A stretch of 42,587 nt of DNA from Synechococcales cyanobacterium GL140_1_metabat_312 (GCA_025351345.1 JANXWB010000048.1:1-42587), one strand, 5' to 3'; shown: positions 10,769 through 19,588, counted from the stretch's first letter. The notes: generated from the letters alone by a model not told the origin. Program-made: numbers and translations.

Positions 10769-11236
10769 CTAAGTTAATCGAACCCTCATTAAAACTTGGT
10801 CAAATTCCACAGGCTGGAAATTATCGACCAAAATTTCTATGACTTCGCCGGAAATCTCCGCCTCAATCTCATTCATCACCTTCATCGCTTCAACAATACA
10901 AATACCCTGGCCAGCCTTAATCCGATCGCCTATCTCCACAAAAGGAGCATCATCAGGACTAGGCGCACGATAAAATGTACCAACAATAGGGGACTTGATT
11001 TCAAATATTTTCTGATCTATGGGAGGCAATGATGTAGATGGCCCGCCCATTGAGGGTACAGCCGTTTCATAGGTTGCCATCGAGGAGGATGCCACAGGCG
11101 GCGCAACAACCATCATGGGAAGTGCTCCCCGTCGCATGGTCATCTTGAAGCCATCATCCTCTAGGGTCAACTCTGAGATGTCGGTCTCGTTGACGGCTAA
11201 TAACAGGTCTCGCAATTCGCTGAAATTTACTGACAC
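10769..11236 (-). CDS. accB: Biotin carboxyl carrier protein of acetyl-CoA carboxylase
   Basis: Carries biotin between the carboxylase and carboxyltransferase of acetyl-CoA carboxylase, the first step of fatty-acid synthesis. With the start used here the protein is 155 residues: an N-terminal helical segment, an Ala/Pro/Ser linker (about 40-75), and the biotinyl domain with the EAMK motif, K119 being the biotinylated lysine. Two GTG codons are possible (11248 and 11236). The AAGGAG site touches the first but lies 11 bases from the second, and the second gives the normal family N-terminus. efp lies upstream on the same strand, a pairing common in cyanobacteria. accA is at 23183-24163. Confidence 0.95.
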   Translation of the reverse strand: MSVNFSELRDLLLAVNETDISELTLEDDGFKMTMRRGALPMMVVAPPVASSSMATYETAVPSMGGPSTSLPPIDQKIFEIKSPIVGTFYRAPSPDDAPFVEIGDRIKAGQGICIVEAMKVMNEIEAEISGEVIEILVDNFQPVEFDQVLMRVRLT

Positions 11237-11288
11237 GGCAGTGATCACTCCTTAAATCAAAGCTATTGGCGACAGGTAAAGCCCGCGC

Positions 11289-11316
11289 GTGGGCAGTTTA
11301 GCGGAAAAACTCCCAC
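11289..11316 (-). other. Hairpin in the efp-accB gap
   Basis: Between efp and accB is a 10-bp stem with a one-base bulge (arms GTGGG-c-AGTTT and AAACT-CCCAC, loop of seven). It has no T run after it on the minus strand, so a plain terminator is unlikely. It might be an mRNA processing or attenuation structure that sets accB level relative to efp. This is inference from shape only. Confidence 0.4.
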
Positions 11317-11359
11317 CATACGCCCTGACACAGCCCCACAAATCGCTCTCTCTCTAGTC

Positions 11360-11920
11360 CTAGTTCTCACGACCCAGATATTTATTGTCACGGGTGTCAA
11401 TTTTGATCTTTTCACCGATCGTAATAAACAAAGGCACCATCACCTCGGCTCCCGTTTCGACAGTAGCAGGCTTCGTGCCCCCAGTCGCAGTATCGCCTTT
11501 GACTCCGGGATCGGTTTGGGTCACTTCCAGAACCACCGAGTTTGGCAATTCTACTTCCAAAATACGATCGCCCCATTGGACCACCATCGCATCCATCCCT
11601 TCTTTGAGATATTTGCTCTGTTCTCCAATCTGGGCCTTAGTGAGAAGGCTTTCTTCAAACGTACTCATGTCCATGAAAACGTACTTATCACCGTCTTTGT
11701 AGGTGAATTGCATTACATTTTTTTCGAGGACGGCTTGAGGAACGCTTTCCCCAGCCCGGAACGTTTTTTCCATTACGCTACCCGTCTGAGCATTCTTGAG
11801 CTTGGTGCGGACAAATGCGGCACCTTTACCGGGTTTGACATGCAAAAACTCGATGACGCGCCAAACAGCACCATCTAGTTCAATACTGACACCGGAGCGA
11901 AAATCGTTACTGGAAATCAT
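11360..11920 (-). CDS. efp: Translation elongation factor P
   Basis: Relieves ribosome stalling at polyproline stretches. The 186-residue protein has the full three-domain EF-P length. Domain I carries the tip loop [12 protein letters not shown], whose K32 is at the position that is modified in E. coli (K34). Domain II begins around residue 65, and domain III ends with the family's [14 protein letters not shown]. Several proteins in this window are rich in consecutive prolines (the kinase linker, the ExbD and TonB-like tails), so EF-P would be expected to matter for them. accB follows 123 bases downstream on the same strand. Confidence 0.97.
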   Translation of the reverse strand: MISSNDFRSGVSIELDGAVWRVIEFLHVKPGKGAAFVRTKLKNAQTGSVMEKTFRAGESVPQAVLEKNVMQFTYKDGDKYVFMDMSTFEESLLTKAQIGEQSKYLKEGMDAMVVQWGDRILEVELPNSVVLEVTQTDPGVKGDTATGGTKPATVETGAEVMVPLFITIGEKIKIDTRDNKYLGREN

Positions 11921-12051
11921 GGGTTTCTACAAATCGATTCGGCAGAACTTTCAGCGTTTCATTGTAACGCCCTAGGAAGCGCTATACGGATTTTTTCTCA
12001 CAAATTCTCAAACTGCTATGGGACAATACGCTCTAGAAAGGGAGTTAAGTT

Positions 12052-13155
12052 GTGAAGCAAGGTATTAAAGTGTTGTTTAATTTTTTCTCAAAATCTAAAG
12101 CGTTGCTTGTTGCTGCCGCTATTCTAATGGTTATGATGACCTGCGCTCCAGCTCTAGCCCTGCCCCAAGGCAATGCAGTCACAGACCCCAAGGCTATCCT
12201 ACGCAACTCGCTGCCTATTGCAAATCCCGATATTCGTAAACTGCAAACCTCTATCGAAGATATTTCGCAACAAATACGAGCAAATCGTCGTTGGGGGGCG
12301 ATCGGGGCTGACTTAACGCGGGCCGAGAACGTCATTCGAGATAAACGATCGCAAGTTCTTGCCAGCGTGCCTGACAGCTTCAAACCCCAGGGGAATGAGA
12401 TTTTGGATGCAATTCAGGGTGATATTGACTTGTTGCGCCTTGATGTCGCTGCTAAAAATAAAGATGATATTTTGATGCATCGATCGGCCTTATTGGACCG
12501 CGTTACAACGATCGAAGAAGCAATGCTGGGCGATTTCCCCTATGAAGTTCCCGTGGAATATAAAGATCTTCCTCAACTCAAAGGCCGCGCTCAAATCGAA
12601 TTTACGACAGACAAAGGTTTAATCACAGCCGTTTTGGATGGCTACAGCGCCCCAGTGACAAGTGGAAATTTTGTCGATCTGATTCAGCGAGGTTTCTATG
12701 ATGGCCTGCCATTTACTCGGGCCGAAGACTTCTATGTATTGCAAACAGGCGATCCCGATGGTCCAGATGAGGGCTTCATTGATCCTAAAACTAAAGCTTA
12801 CCGATCGGTGCCCTTAGAAATTTTGGCTCAAGGCGACAAGCTTCCCACCTATGGAGTGACGTTAGAAGATGCGGGTCGGTACCTCGATCAACCCGTCCTC
12901 CCCTTTAGTGCCTATGGCGCGATTGCGATGGCCCGCCCGAATGAAGACGCGAATGGCGGATCGTCGCAATTTTTCTTTTTTCTATTTGAACCAGAACTCA
13001 CTCCCGCTGGACTTAATCTCTTGGATGGACGATATTCTATCTTTGGTTATGTCACGGGCGGTCAACAGGTTCTCCGTGAGACTAAAGCTGGAGACAAAAT
13101 AAAAAGTGTAAAGGTCGTGACTGGATTGGATAAATTTGAGAAAGGCGCAGCTTAG
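12052..13155 (+). CDS. CYP38/TLP40-like lumenal cyclophilin-family protein
   Basis: A 367-residue exported protein beginning with GTG, behind a strong GGAG site seven bases upstream. The signal peptide has a basic start, a hydrophobic core near residues 18-36 and an ALA cleavage site before LPQGNAVTDPKAILRNSLPI, a hallmark of the CYP38/TLP40 family. An alpha-helical domain follows (about 50-170), then a cyclophilin fold (about 175-360) containing SSQFFFFLFEPELTP and LLDGRYSIFGYVTGGQ. In the cyclophilin region the usual catalytic FHRVIPGFMIQGGD is degenerate (FTRAEDFYVLQTGD). Plant CYP38 likewise lacks isomerase activity and helps assemble photosystem II. A thylakoid-lumen assembly role is therefore likely, by family knowledge rather than direct evidence. 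Confidence 0.9.
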   Translation: MKQGIKVLFNFFSKSKALLVAAAILMVMMTCAPALALPQGNAVTDPKAILRNSLPIANPDIRKLQTSIEDISQQIRANRRWGAIGADLTRAENVIRDKRSQVLASVPDSFKPQGNEILDAIQGDIDLLRLDVAAKNKDDILMHRSALLDRVTTIEEAMLGDFPYEVPVEYKDLPQLKGRAQIEFTTDKGLITAVLDGYSAPVTSGNFVDLIQRGFYDGLPFTRAEDFYVLQTGDPDGPDEGFIDPKTKAYRSVPLEILAQGDKLPTYGVTLEDAGRYLDQPVLPFSAYGAIAMARPNEDANGGSSQFFFFLFEPELTPAGLNLLDGRYSIFGYVTGGQQVLRETKAGDKIKSVKVVTGLDKFEKGAA

Positions 13156-13159
13156 GTTT

Positions 13160-13189
13160 CAAAGACTTAAGATTTAAAGACTTAAGGTT
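13160..13189 (+). repeat. Two-copy 15-base tandem repeat
   Basis: Just after the CYP38-like gene, two adjacent 15-base units (CAAAGACTTAAGATT and TAAAGACTTAAGGTT) differ at two positions. Each contains the palindrome CTTAAG. There is no coding role. It may be slipped-strand duplication. Confidence 0.6.
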
Positions 13190-13325
13190 CAAACAACAAT
13201 AGGAATCACACGGACGATCTAGAAAAGTTAAGAGTGGTAACGAATAGGGCACACTGTAGATCATGGTTCATGCGATCAGTGACTAGTGACTGTGCCCAAA
13301 TTTTTCCTCACTTGGTTATATCCTC

Positions 13326-14276
13326 ATGACCTTTTCATCTCACAATCCACCGCTTGTTCTGATAGCAGACGACGATAAAGTCGTCCGAGTTTGTCTGCGT
13401 CAGGCAATGGAACAAGATGGCTATCAGGTGATTGAAGCGGTTGATGGGGAAAATTGTCTGGCTATGTTTAGCAAAATGCAGCCGGATGTGGTGTTGATTG
13501 ATGCGGTAATGCCCCACATGGATGGCTTTACCTGTTGTCAACAAATTCAAAAAATGGAACAACATTTGGAGGGAAATGGCACTCCATTGTTGATGATTAC
13601 AAGCTTAGATGACGAAGAATCAGTACAGCAGGCATTTTCATCTGGAGCGAGCGATTTTGTCACTAAGCCGATTCATTGGGCTGTCTTACGTCAACGTGTT
13701 AAGCACCTATTGAACCAAGTTAGGCTCTACGAGCAGCTCCAGAGTGCTAACCAAGAACTCAAGCGACTGGCTACGTCTGATGGCCTCACCCAAGTGGCGA
13801 ACCGTCGTCGGTTTGATGAATATCTTCAGCAGGAATGGAATCGAATGCAGCGCGATCGGTTGTCGTTGTCATTGGTGATGTGTGACATTGACTTCTTTAA
13901 AGTTTATAACGACACCTATGGACATCAAGAAGGCGATGACTGCTTGAAAAAAGTTGCAAAGGTTTTGGACCGGGCTGCGAAACGATCGATTGATTTGGCG
14001 GCGCGCTATGGCGGGGAAGAATTTGCGATTATTTTGCCCAATACAGATCTACAGGGTGCGACTCGGGTGGCAAAGAATATTCAAGACGCACTAAGGGAAA
14101 TAGATATTCCCCATAGCGGTTCAAAAATTGGTGAGAATCTGACCCTCAGTATGGGCGTAGCCAGCACGACACCTTCTCCAATGATTAACCCTGAAATGTT
14201 GATTAGTGCAGCCGATCGTGCCCTATATCAAGCTAAGGAAGCTGGACGCGATCGGTTTTGTACATTTACTCCTTAG
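13326..14276 (+). CDS. Response regulator with GGDEF diguanylate cyclase output
   Basis: Makes the second messenger c-di-GMP when phosphorylated. The 316-residue protein begins with a receiver domain (about residues 9-130): acidic cluster ADDD at 14-17, phospho-acceptor D59 in VVLIDAVMPHMDG, and the conserved lysine in FVTKPIHW near 116. After a short helix comes the GGDEF domain (about 150-314), with DGLTQVANRR, the active-site GGEEF, and an RxxD inhibitory site (RSID) at the canonical spacing before it, so product inhibition is expected. No EAL domain is present. No cognate kinase is adjacent. The stop codon overlaps that of the convergent secreted-protein gene by four bases. Confidence 0.94.
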   Translation: MTFSSHNPPLVLIADDDKVVRVCLRQAMEQDGYQVIEAVDGENCLAMFSKMQPDVVLIDAVMPHMDGFTCCQQIQKMEQHLEGNGTPLLMITSLDDEESVQQAFSSGASDFVTKPIHWAVLRQRVKHLLNQVRLYEQLQSANQELKRLATSDGLTQVANRRRFDEYLQQEWNRMQRDRLSLSLVMCDIDFFKVYNDTYGHQEGDDCLKKVAKVLDRAAKRSIDLAARYGGEEFAIILPNTDLQGATRVAKNIQDALREIDIPHSGSKIGENLTLSMGVASTTPSPMINPEMLISAADRALYQAKEAGRDRFCTFTP

Positions 14277-15055
14277 GGCAATCCATTAGTTTGTGGAATT
14301 GAGGGCGGCTTCGACAGCTCGATACAGGGGTCAGGATAGGCCGCGATCGCTTCCTTCAACGGGGCAGTGGGCGAAGTTTGCTGAAGTAGTAGGGCTTGGG
14401 CATCGTTCGGTAAATTATTTTTTAGTAAGATATTTACCTGTTGAAGCAATAGATCCTGGGATACTCCGGTCAGGGGTTGGGCTGCTAGAGCCGCATTTAC
14501 CCTAGCCCGATCGACAGCATTTAAAATTTGGAACCGCTGGATTGGGTCTAACACGGTTTTAAAATTTTTCTTAGAGATATAACGCAACTCGTAGGTCCGA
14601 TCGCTTTTCAATGCTTCACCGTCATATTGCACCTGATTTAAACCCGCCGTACTGTTCGGTGTAAAACGCGTCCATTCTTCACCCGTGACTCTATCCCGAA
14701 TTTTAATCGCGCCAACCGACCCATACCATGCGATGAGCGGCTTTTCATTCAGTATAAAATTAGGTTTAGGCTTAGGAAGTAGACTTGCACTTATGGGATT
14801 GTTGCCCATCATGGGTGTCACTGAGCAAATTGGGGGTTCACCACGAGATCCACCCCGCTGCGATCGTCGGCCAAACAAATTCGTTAGCACCTGTTGCCAG
14901 GTTAACGGAGGAGCCTCGGCTAAGACTGCATCGGAGGCTGAAATTAGCAACAATGGCAAGACGAGAAGCGGCGTGAACGATCGAAGGGTCGATTTAACCT
15001 TGGAGACAGGAAACTTGAATGCAGGATTAACGGTAGATTTTTTAGGATGAGTCAT
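14273..15055 (-). CDS. Secreted protein of the DUF1822/CHASE2-CHAT unit
   Basis: A 260-residue exported protein, third gene of a minus-strand unit. The basic N-terminus and hydrophobic stretch SFTPLLVLPLLLISASDAVLA (about 27-46) form a signal peptide. The mature start contains RGGSRGEPPICSVTP, resembling the RGGSRG-plus-Cys start of secreted proteins such as DUF928 members that often accompany CHASE2/CHAT genes in cyanobacteria. A beta-rich middle (WYGSVGAIKIRDRVTGEEW; TYELRYISKKNF) and a helical end follow. Two cysteines (in PPICSV and DPCIELS) could form a disulphide. The ATG overlaps the end of the CHAT-CHASE2 gene in ATGA, which implies translational coupling. No enzymatic motif is visible. 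A periplasmic partner or ligand of the CHASE2 domain is a reasonable guess. Confidence 0.7.
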   Translation of the reverse strand: MTHPKKSTVNPAFKFPVSKVKSTLRSFTPLLVLPLLLISASDAVLAEAPPLTWQQVLTNLFGRRSQRGGSRGEPPICSVTPMMGNNPISASLLPKPKPNFILNEKPLIAWYGSVGAIKIRDRVTGEEWTRFTPNSTAGLNQVQYDGEALKSDRTYELRYISKKNFKTVLDPIQRFQILNAVDRARVNAALAAQPLTGVSQDLLLQQVNILLKNNLPNDAQALLLQQTSPTAPLKEAIAAYPDPCIELSKPPSIPQTNGLP

Positions 15056-17442
15056 GGCAAATGTTTTCTAGAATGAGGGGGAATCTGATAAATCCAGAGC
15101 GCTAGACTGGGTAGCAGCCACGGCAACAAAACACCAGGAGAAATAAAGCTCTGTAAGCCTATTGCTCCATAGATCGCACAAGTCAGGACAATGTTCCAAG
15201 GCCGTTTTGAGGACGATCGGAGAGTTATCGCTAAAACACGTCTCGACTGCAAAATACCTCCGAATAATCCGGCCAGCAACACCATTAAGACATCAGGAAT
15301 AGGCGTTACGGTGCGCTTGTGCAAGGCATGATGGATCATGTAGGCGTGAATTTCGGCTCCGGTTAACTGTGATTGCGGGAGTTGGCCTTGAACATGTTGC
15401 CAATAGGCCATGGCGGATGGTAGCGGGAATTTATCGGTGGACGCTCCCATGCCTGCTTCTGGATAATCTCCAGCGGCAAGAATAATGATAGGTTCTGAAC
15501 TGGGTTCGCTGCGCTTCGAGGTGATGTCGATTGCGCTGGTGGTGACGTAGACGCGATCGCGGGGAATTGAGAAGTCTACGATGGGCATAAATGCGGTGAT
15601 TCCAAAATTTTGGAGCTTCGATCGCCAAGCGGGAATTCGCGGAAGTGAGGTTGGGTTTGGATGGGGCAAACTGCATAAATAAGCCTCAGCTGCCATAAAT
15701 CCAAACGGGCAGCCTTGGGAACAGTCTGAACCCATCGGTTGAGATAAATAACCGGGATAAAAATTGATTTGACCGCTGCGAGTGAGGTTCCGTACTCGAT
15801 CGATCGCAAGCAGTAATGTGGGGGAAATGCCGATGGTTTGTAAGGCTTGCCGATCGCTGCCAAAAATTAAGCTAATGTTGCGGCTCTGCAATTGGACCAG
15901 ACTTTTTGCTAACACAGGATCTTCCGGTGAGGGCCGATCGAGTAAATAATCAATGGCCAGAACCTTCGGGGATTTTGTGCCAATCGCCGTGATAATTTTT
16001 GCTAAGGCTGTTCGATCGATCGGATTCAGTTTGCGATCGGGAATTAATCCAGCCCGAATCGAGGCTTCATCAATTTGGACAATTTTAATTTCGGGCCGAT
16101 CGTTTGGAATTTGTCCAGTAGCTTGACGGTAAATCGATTGGACCATCAACCGCCCATCCAGCAATAGATCTTGGAGTGGCGCGACCGTTGTTGCCAATAA
16201 AATGGCTCCCAGTGCAATAGTCTGACGACGGCTCGGCAGTAACGCCCGGACTCGGTGGCCCATGCTCAAAACTCGTGGTGTGAAGGGTAATGTCTCGGGA
16301 TGGCAGAAAAATGACGGAATAAAGTAAGCCGATGGATAGGTAAGATTGCGATCGAGTTTTAGATATTCGCAGGCATGATGCAGCGCGTCGTACACGGTCC
16401 TTTGGGCGCGATCGTTATCTTGGGTTAAATGCTGAATAAATTGAATCAAAAAATCCTGAGCCACACTGTTATGAATCGGTTCGCGCATGATGGCAACTTG
16501 GCTCAACCCCAAATCAATCAAGGTATTCGCTAGATCCAATCCTTTGCACGAATTGAAGATTGCAAATTGCAGCCCGTTTGCTTTTGCTTTTAAGAGTTGT
16601 GGCTGAATTTCCCGTAAAAAAATCGAAGTCTGCGGCCCGATCGCCAACTCCCCGCCTGTCAGAATCGATTCATTACTATGTCCCGCAAAAAATAAAATAT
16701 CCCAGCCCTCTGGATCCACTAATCGCTGGGCAATGCGTTCTTTTAATCCAGCGATCGATTGTCCAACCCGCCAGCCTTCAAAGTGGACATTCGCGAACCG
16801 CTCCAAGGATCTCAGGGCGGTAATTTCAGACTGAAAACTTAATCCCGTCTCATCGCCCAAAATAACTAATATCCGCATTTTTCCCGATCGCGGATGTGGG
16901 GTAACTTCGTGACGCAGGTTAGCTGGAGTCCGAATGATACGGATGTTCGATCGCTGACCAAACTCGCCCAAAATTTCCCAAACTTCCCAGGGAAATCGGG
17001 CTAAGGCTAACGGTTCACAGGTCAAAAACAAATCTGCGGTTGTTACCAATGCAGATAGTGAGGCGATTTTTGATCGGATTTCCAACAATTCTCGGCTCTT
17101 CAACCAGTCATAAAATTCAGCTAAAAATCTAGCTTCAGCCGACACTAATCGCGATCGGTAATCGATCGGGACCGCAGATAAGGTTCCACTATTTTTTATC
17201 CGGCCTCGTAGCTTATTAGAGGATAAATCTGGCTGTAAATCGTTGGCGGAATCGTCCTGTAAAGTTTCGAGTACGGGCGATCGAAGACTGGTGCGATAAA
17301 AGTCCAGATAGCAAGCCTGCCAAGCTTCATACTGTTGAGTCAAGGTTTCAGGATAGGCAATTTGGGTAGTCATTTGTTGCCCTTTTCCCCAGCCCAATTC
17401 AAAAAAACAAACCTGTTCAACTCGAAAAATTTTCAATCGCAT
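15052..17442 (-). CDS. CHAT (caspase-like) protease - CHASE2 sensor membrane protein
   Basis: A 796-residue fusion. Residues 1-170 resemble the N-terminal region of cyanobacterial CHAT proteins (IFRVEQVCFFELGWGKGQ; FPWEVWEIL). About 190-380 is a CHAT domain: the histidine H255 in ILFFAGHSNESI and cysteine C299 in FAIFNSCKGLDLA are the expected catalytic dyad, and both are intact. A membrane helix follows at about 407-425, then an extracytoplasmic CHASE2 domain (about 426-700; EIKIVQIDEASI, PKVLAIDYLLDR), and three hydrophobic segments close the protein (about 717-786). Most CHASE2 proteins end in a kinase or cyclase; here the CHAT domain in front appears to be the output. The ATG at 17442 is preferred because AAGGA lies nine bases upstream. 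It is the middle gene of the DUF1822 unit. Confidence 0.88.
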   Translation of the reverse strand: MRLKIFRVEQVCFFELGWGKGQQMTTQIAYPETLTQQYEAWQACYLDFYRTSLRSPVLETLQDDSANDLQPDLSSNKLRGRIKNSGTLSAVPIDYRSRLVSAEARFLAEFYDWLKSRELLEIRSKIASLSALVTTADLFLTCEPLALARFPWEVWEILGEFGQRSNIRIIRTPANLRHEVTPHPRSGKMRILVILGDETGLSFQSEITALRSLERFANVHFEGWRVGQSIAGLKERIAQRLVDPEGWDILFFAGHSNESILTGGELAIGPQTSIFLREIQPQLLKAKANGLQFAIFNSCKGLDLANTLIDLGLSQVAIMREPIHNSVAQDFLIQFIQHLTQDNDRAQRTVYDALHHACEYLKLDRNLTYPSAYFIPSFFCHPETLPFTPRVLSMGHRVRALLPSRRQTIALGAILLATTVAPLQDLLLDGRLMVQSIYRQATGQIPNDRPEIKIVQIDEASIRAGLIPDRKLNPIDRTALAKIITAIGTKSPKVLAIDYLLDRPSPEDPVLAKSLVQLQSRNISLIFGSDRQALQTIGISPTLLLAIDRVRNLTRSGQINFYPGYLSQPMGSDCSQGCPFGFMAAEAYLCSLPHPNPTSLPRIPAWRSKLQNFGITAFMPIVDFSIPRDRVYVTTSAIDITSKRSEPSSEPIIILAAGDYPEAGMGASTDKFPLPSAMAYWQHVQGQLPQSQLTGAEIHAYMIHHALHKRTVTPIPDVLMVLLAGLFGGILQSRRVLAITLRSSSKRPWNIVLTCAIYGAIGLQSFISPGVLLPWLLPSLALWIYQIPPHSRKHLP

Positions 17443-17471
17443 GGCCACGTATCCTTGCTAGCAGACTAGGT

Positions 17472-18551
17472 TTAGCTCAATGATTCAGCGTGCTGATTGA
17501 TGAATTTTGGCAGCGTATGGATGGTTCCGTTGGGCAAGACAATATCGATAAAAATACTTTCCTCTTGACCACTAACGATTTCAGCAAAGAGCGATCGATC
17601 GCTTGTAATTTGGGGGTCAAACGTTTGTTCTAGAAGCACCTGAAAATCGTCCCGAATCCGCAATATCAATCCACTCGGCATCGGCTCAGAGGTTGCCGAT
17701 TCCAAAACCACCAATAGTTCCCACTCTTGAGTTTCACTCACCTTACCGGGCACCACATACAACCGCAGCGGAATCGGGGCAATATTCAAAATTTGGGACC
17801 TGCCTTGGGTGCTGTTGGCTAGCCGAATCCCTTTGCGTGCTAATGACTGCAAAATCTGAGGCAGGTGGTCGGTTGTTGCATCGTCACTAGTCCGATCGTT
17901 CCCTCGTAGCGCCGACGCGACTAATGGATTCCCCAAAGGCTCCCAGCCCTCTAAGCTCGATCGGGCCTCATCCCATTGACCCGATAACCAAGTGCGTAGA
18001 TTCACAATCTGATTCAGAACTTGATTCCTCGGACTGCTCTCAGTCAACGCGATCGGCTCACTTAGGCGCAAGGCCAACAACAGGGTTTCTATCTTCGGGT
18101 TAAAGGCCGACAGCGGAATTTCCCTCATTGCCTGACCCGATAATTTTTCTTGAATTTCGGCATGGCTCAAAAAGCCCGAAACCCAAACCTGACCTTGCTC
18201 TTCCGCTACTGTTGTCAAGACATAGAAATGGGCCGGAGTTGAGGGTCGATGCACCGCCACAAATTCATCTTCCGATGCACTAACAAATTGCGATCGGAGA
18301 ATAAAGTCTCGAACCTGTACCTCTGGACCCTGCGACGTTGACTCTGAGAACTCTGCCGCCAAGTTATGTTCCGCCAACCAAGCCATCAATCCAAACCGCG
18401 CTAACCGATCGCCATACTCGTTCCAGGATTGTTCTGAGGAGTGACTGCATTGGGTGGCCTGTTGAATTTGCTCGGGAGTAAGTAGGATAGATCCCTCCCT
18501 GAAGGATTCAAAGTCTTGGAGATCTATTGTGTTGAAAAAAGAGGACGTCAT
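17472..18551 (-). CDS. DUF1822 family protein
   Basis: A 359-residue soluble protein with no signal peptide or membrane segment. The pattern FREGSILLTPEQIQQA at the N-terminus, a middle part with VNLRTWLSGQWDEARSSLEGWE (about 200-220) and a beta-rich C-terminal half (LRLYVVPGKVSETQEWELLVVLE; LILRIRDDFQVLLEQTFDP) match the cyanobacterial DUF1822 family, whose function is unknown. The frame extends to a GTG at 18593, but the ATG at 18551 is the likelier start. The CHAT-CHASE2 gene starts 29 bases downstream. DUF1822, CHASE2/CHAT and small secreted proteins recur side by side in cyanobacterial genomes (from memory), which suggests a shared function. Confidence 0.82.
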   Translation of the reverse strand: MTSSFFNTIDLQDFESFREGSILLTPEQIQQATQCSHSSEQSWNEYGDRLARFGLMAWLAEHNLAAEFSESTSQGPEVQVRDFILRSQFVSASEDEFVAVHRPSTPAHFYVLTTVAEEQGQVWVSGFLSHAEIQEKLSGQAMREIPLSAFNPKIETLLLALRLSEPIALTESSPRNQVLNQIVNLRTWLSGQWDEARSSLEGWEPLGNPLVASALRGNDRTSDDATTDHLPQILQSLARKGIRLANSTQGRSQILNIAPIPLRLYVVPGKVSETQEWELLVVLESATSEPMPSGLILRIRDDFQVLLEQTFDPQITSDRSLFAEIVSGQEESIFIDIVLPNGTIHTLPKFINQHAESLS

Positions 18552-18629
18552 AGAGGGTTCGGGTAGAGAATTCGATCTGTTCGGATTTACCACTGAACTA
18601 AAAAAGCTTATTCATAAAACCTTTGTCGC

Positions 18630-18657
18630 AACTGAGAAGTCATAACTGAGAAGTCGT
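18630..18657. repeat. Two-copy 14-base tandem repeat upstream of the DUF1822 gene
   Basis: Adjacent copies AACTGAGAAGTCAT and AACTGAGAAGTCGT, then a partial third (AACTG), lie about 80 bases upstream of the DUF1822 start, between it and the divergent aldolase gene. The position suits a regulator binding site for the DUF1822 unit, but simple duplication is equally possible. Confidence 0.5.
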
Positions 18658-18798
18658 AACTGGGGAATAGTTTTTTAGAGATAGTTGCTATGGTTTCAGT
18701 ATGGACGGAGAGAGCCATCATTCAAACTTTGAACAAACGTTTGATTCGGGTTATCAATCGCTCTGGGATTATTTATTTATGATTACTTGTGATTGTGT

Positions 18799-19434
18799 AT
18801 GTCTTGGACTAGTTTACTGATGAAACACCGATCGATCGCGGTCATTCGTGCGCAGGAGTTTGAACTCGGTTTAGAAATGGCGAGATCTGTGGCAAGGGCT
18901 GGCATCAAATTAATTGAAATCACTTGGAATAGCGATCGACCCGCTCATCTGATTGCCACACTCCGACAAGAATTGATAGATTGTACAATAGGGGCCGGAA
19001 CCCTAATCACTCAAGCTCAGTTTACGGAAGCCATCAGTGCAGAGGCCCAATTCTTATTCTCGCCCCACTGCGATCCTATCCTGATTTCACAAGCCAGAAC
19101 TCTGGGAATTCCGATCGTCCCCGGCGCGCTCACCCCAACCGAAATTATCACCGCTTGGCAAGCTGGAGCTAACAGTGTCAAAGTTTTTCCTGTTCATCCC
19201 CTTGGCGGAGCGAGTTATATCCGCTGTCTACAAGCCCCTCTCCAAGGCATTCCATTGATTCCTACGGGCGGTGTCACCATTGAAAATTCGGCAGATTTTC
19301 TAAAAGCTGGGGCGATCGCCGTCGGGCTGTCTAGTGAATTATTTTTGCCAAGCTTAATTCACGATCGGAATTGGGATGGATTGCACGATCGGGCAAAAGC
19401 GTTGATGGCTCAACTCAGACCGTACTGTGTCTAA
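18799..19434 (+). CDS. eda: KDPG/KHG aldolase
   Basis: Cleaves 2-keto-3-deoxy-6-phosphogluconate to pyruvate and glyceraldehyde 3-phosphate (Entner-Doudoroff pathway) and can also cleave 4-hydroxy-2-oxoglutarate. The 211-residue class I aldolase shows IAVIRAQEFELGLEMA at the N-terminus, the catalytic glutamate in LIEITWNSDRP, the GAGTLI loop, and the Schiff-base lysine in GANSVKVFPVHPLGG near residue 131. PTGGV, the phosphate-binding turn, follows. The frame opens further upstream at a TTG, but the ATG at 18799 gives the family N-terminus MSWTSLLMKHRSIAVIR. A single gene, divergent from the DUF1822 unit. Confidence 0.93.
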   Translation: MSWTSLLMKHRSIAVIRAQEFELGLEMARSVARAGIKLIEITWNSDRPAHLIATLRQELIDCTIGAGTLITQAQFTEAISAEAQFLFSPHCDPILISQARTLGIPIVPGALTPTEIITAWQAGANSVKVFPVHPLGGASYIRCLQAPLQGIPLIPTGGVTIENSADFLKAGAIAVGLSSELFLPSLIHDRNWDGLHDRAKALMAQLRPYCV

Positions 19435-19588
19435 AATCAGATACGTAAATTTTATGGTGTCTTAGGATACTAGTCGATCTCAATGCGTCAGTGAATTTTC
19501 GATCGAAGTCTCTTGTGTAACAAATATCAACAGCAATAATATTGTGAGATGATTGGAAAATATTAATCGTTTTAGGGATGCAAGTAGG

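Noticed and set aside
18701-18820. 39-codon frame overlapping the start of the aldolase gene (TGATG overlap with an internal ATG)
   Set aside because: No ribosome site or recognisable peptide. The aldolase N-terminus fits family members from 18799, so coupling at 18820 is not needed.
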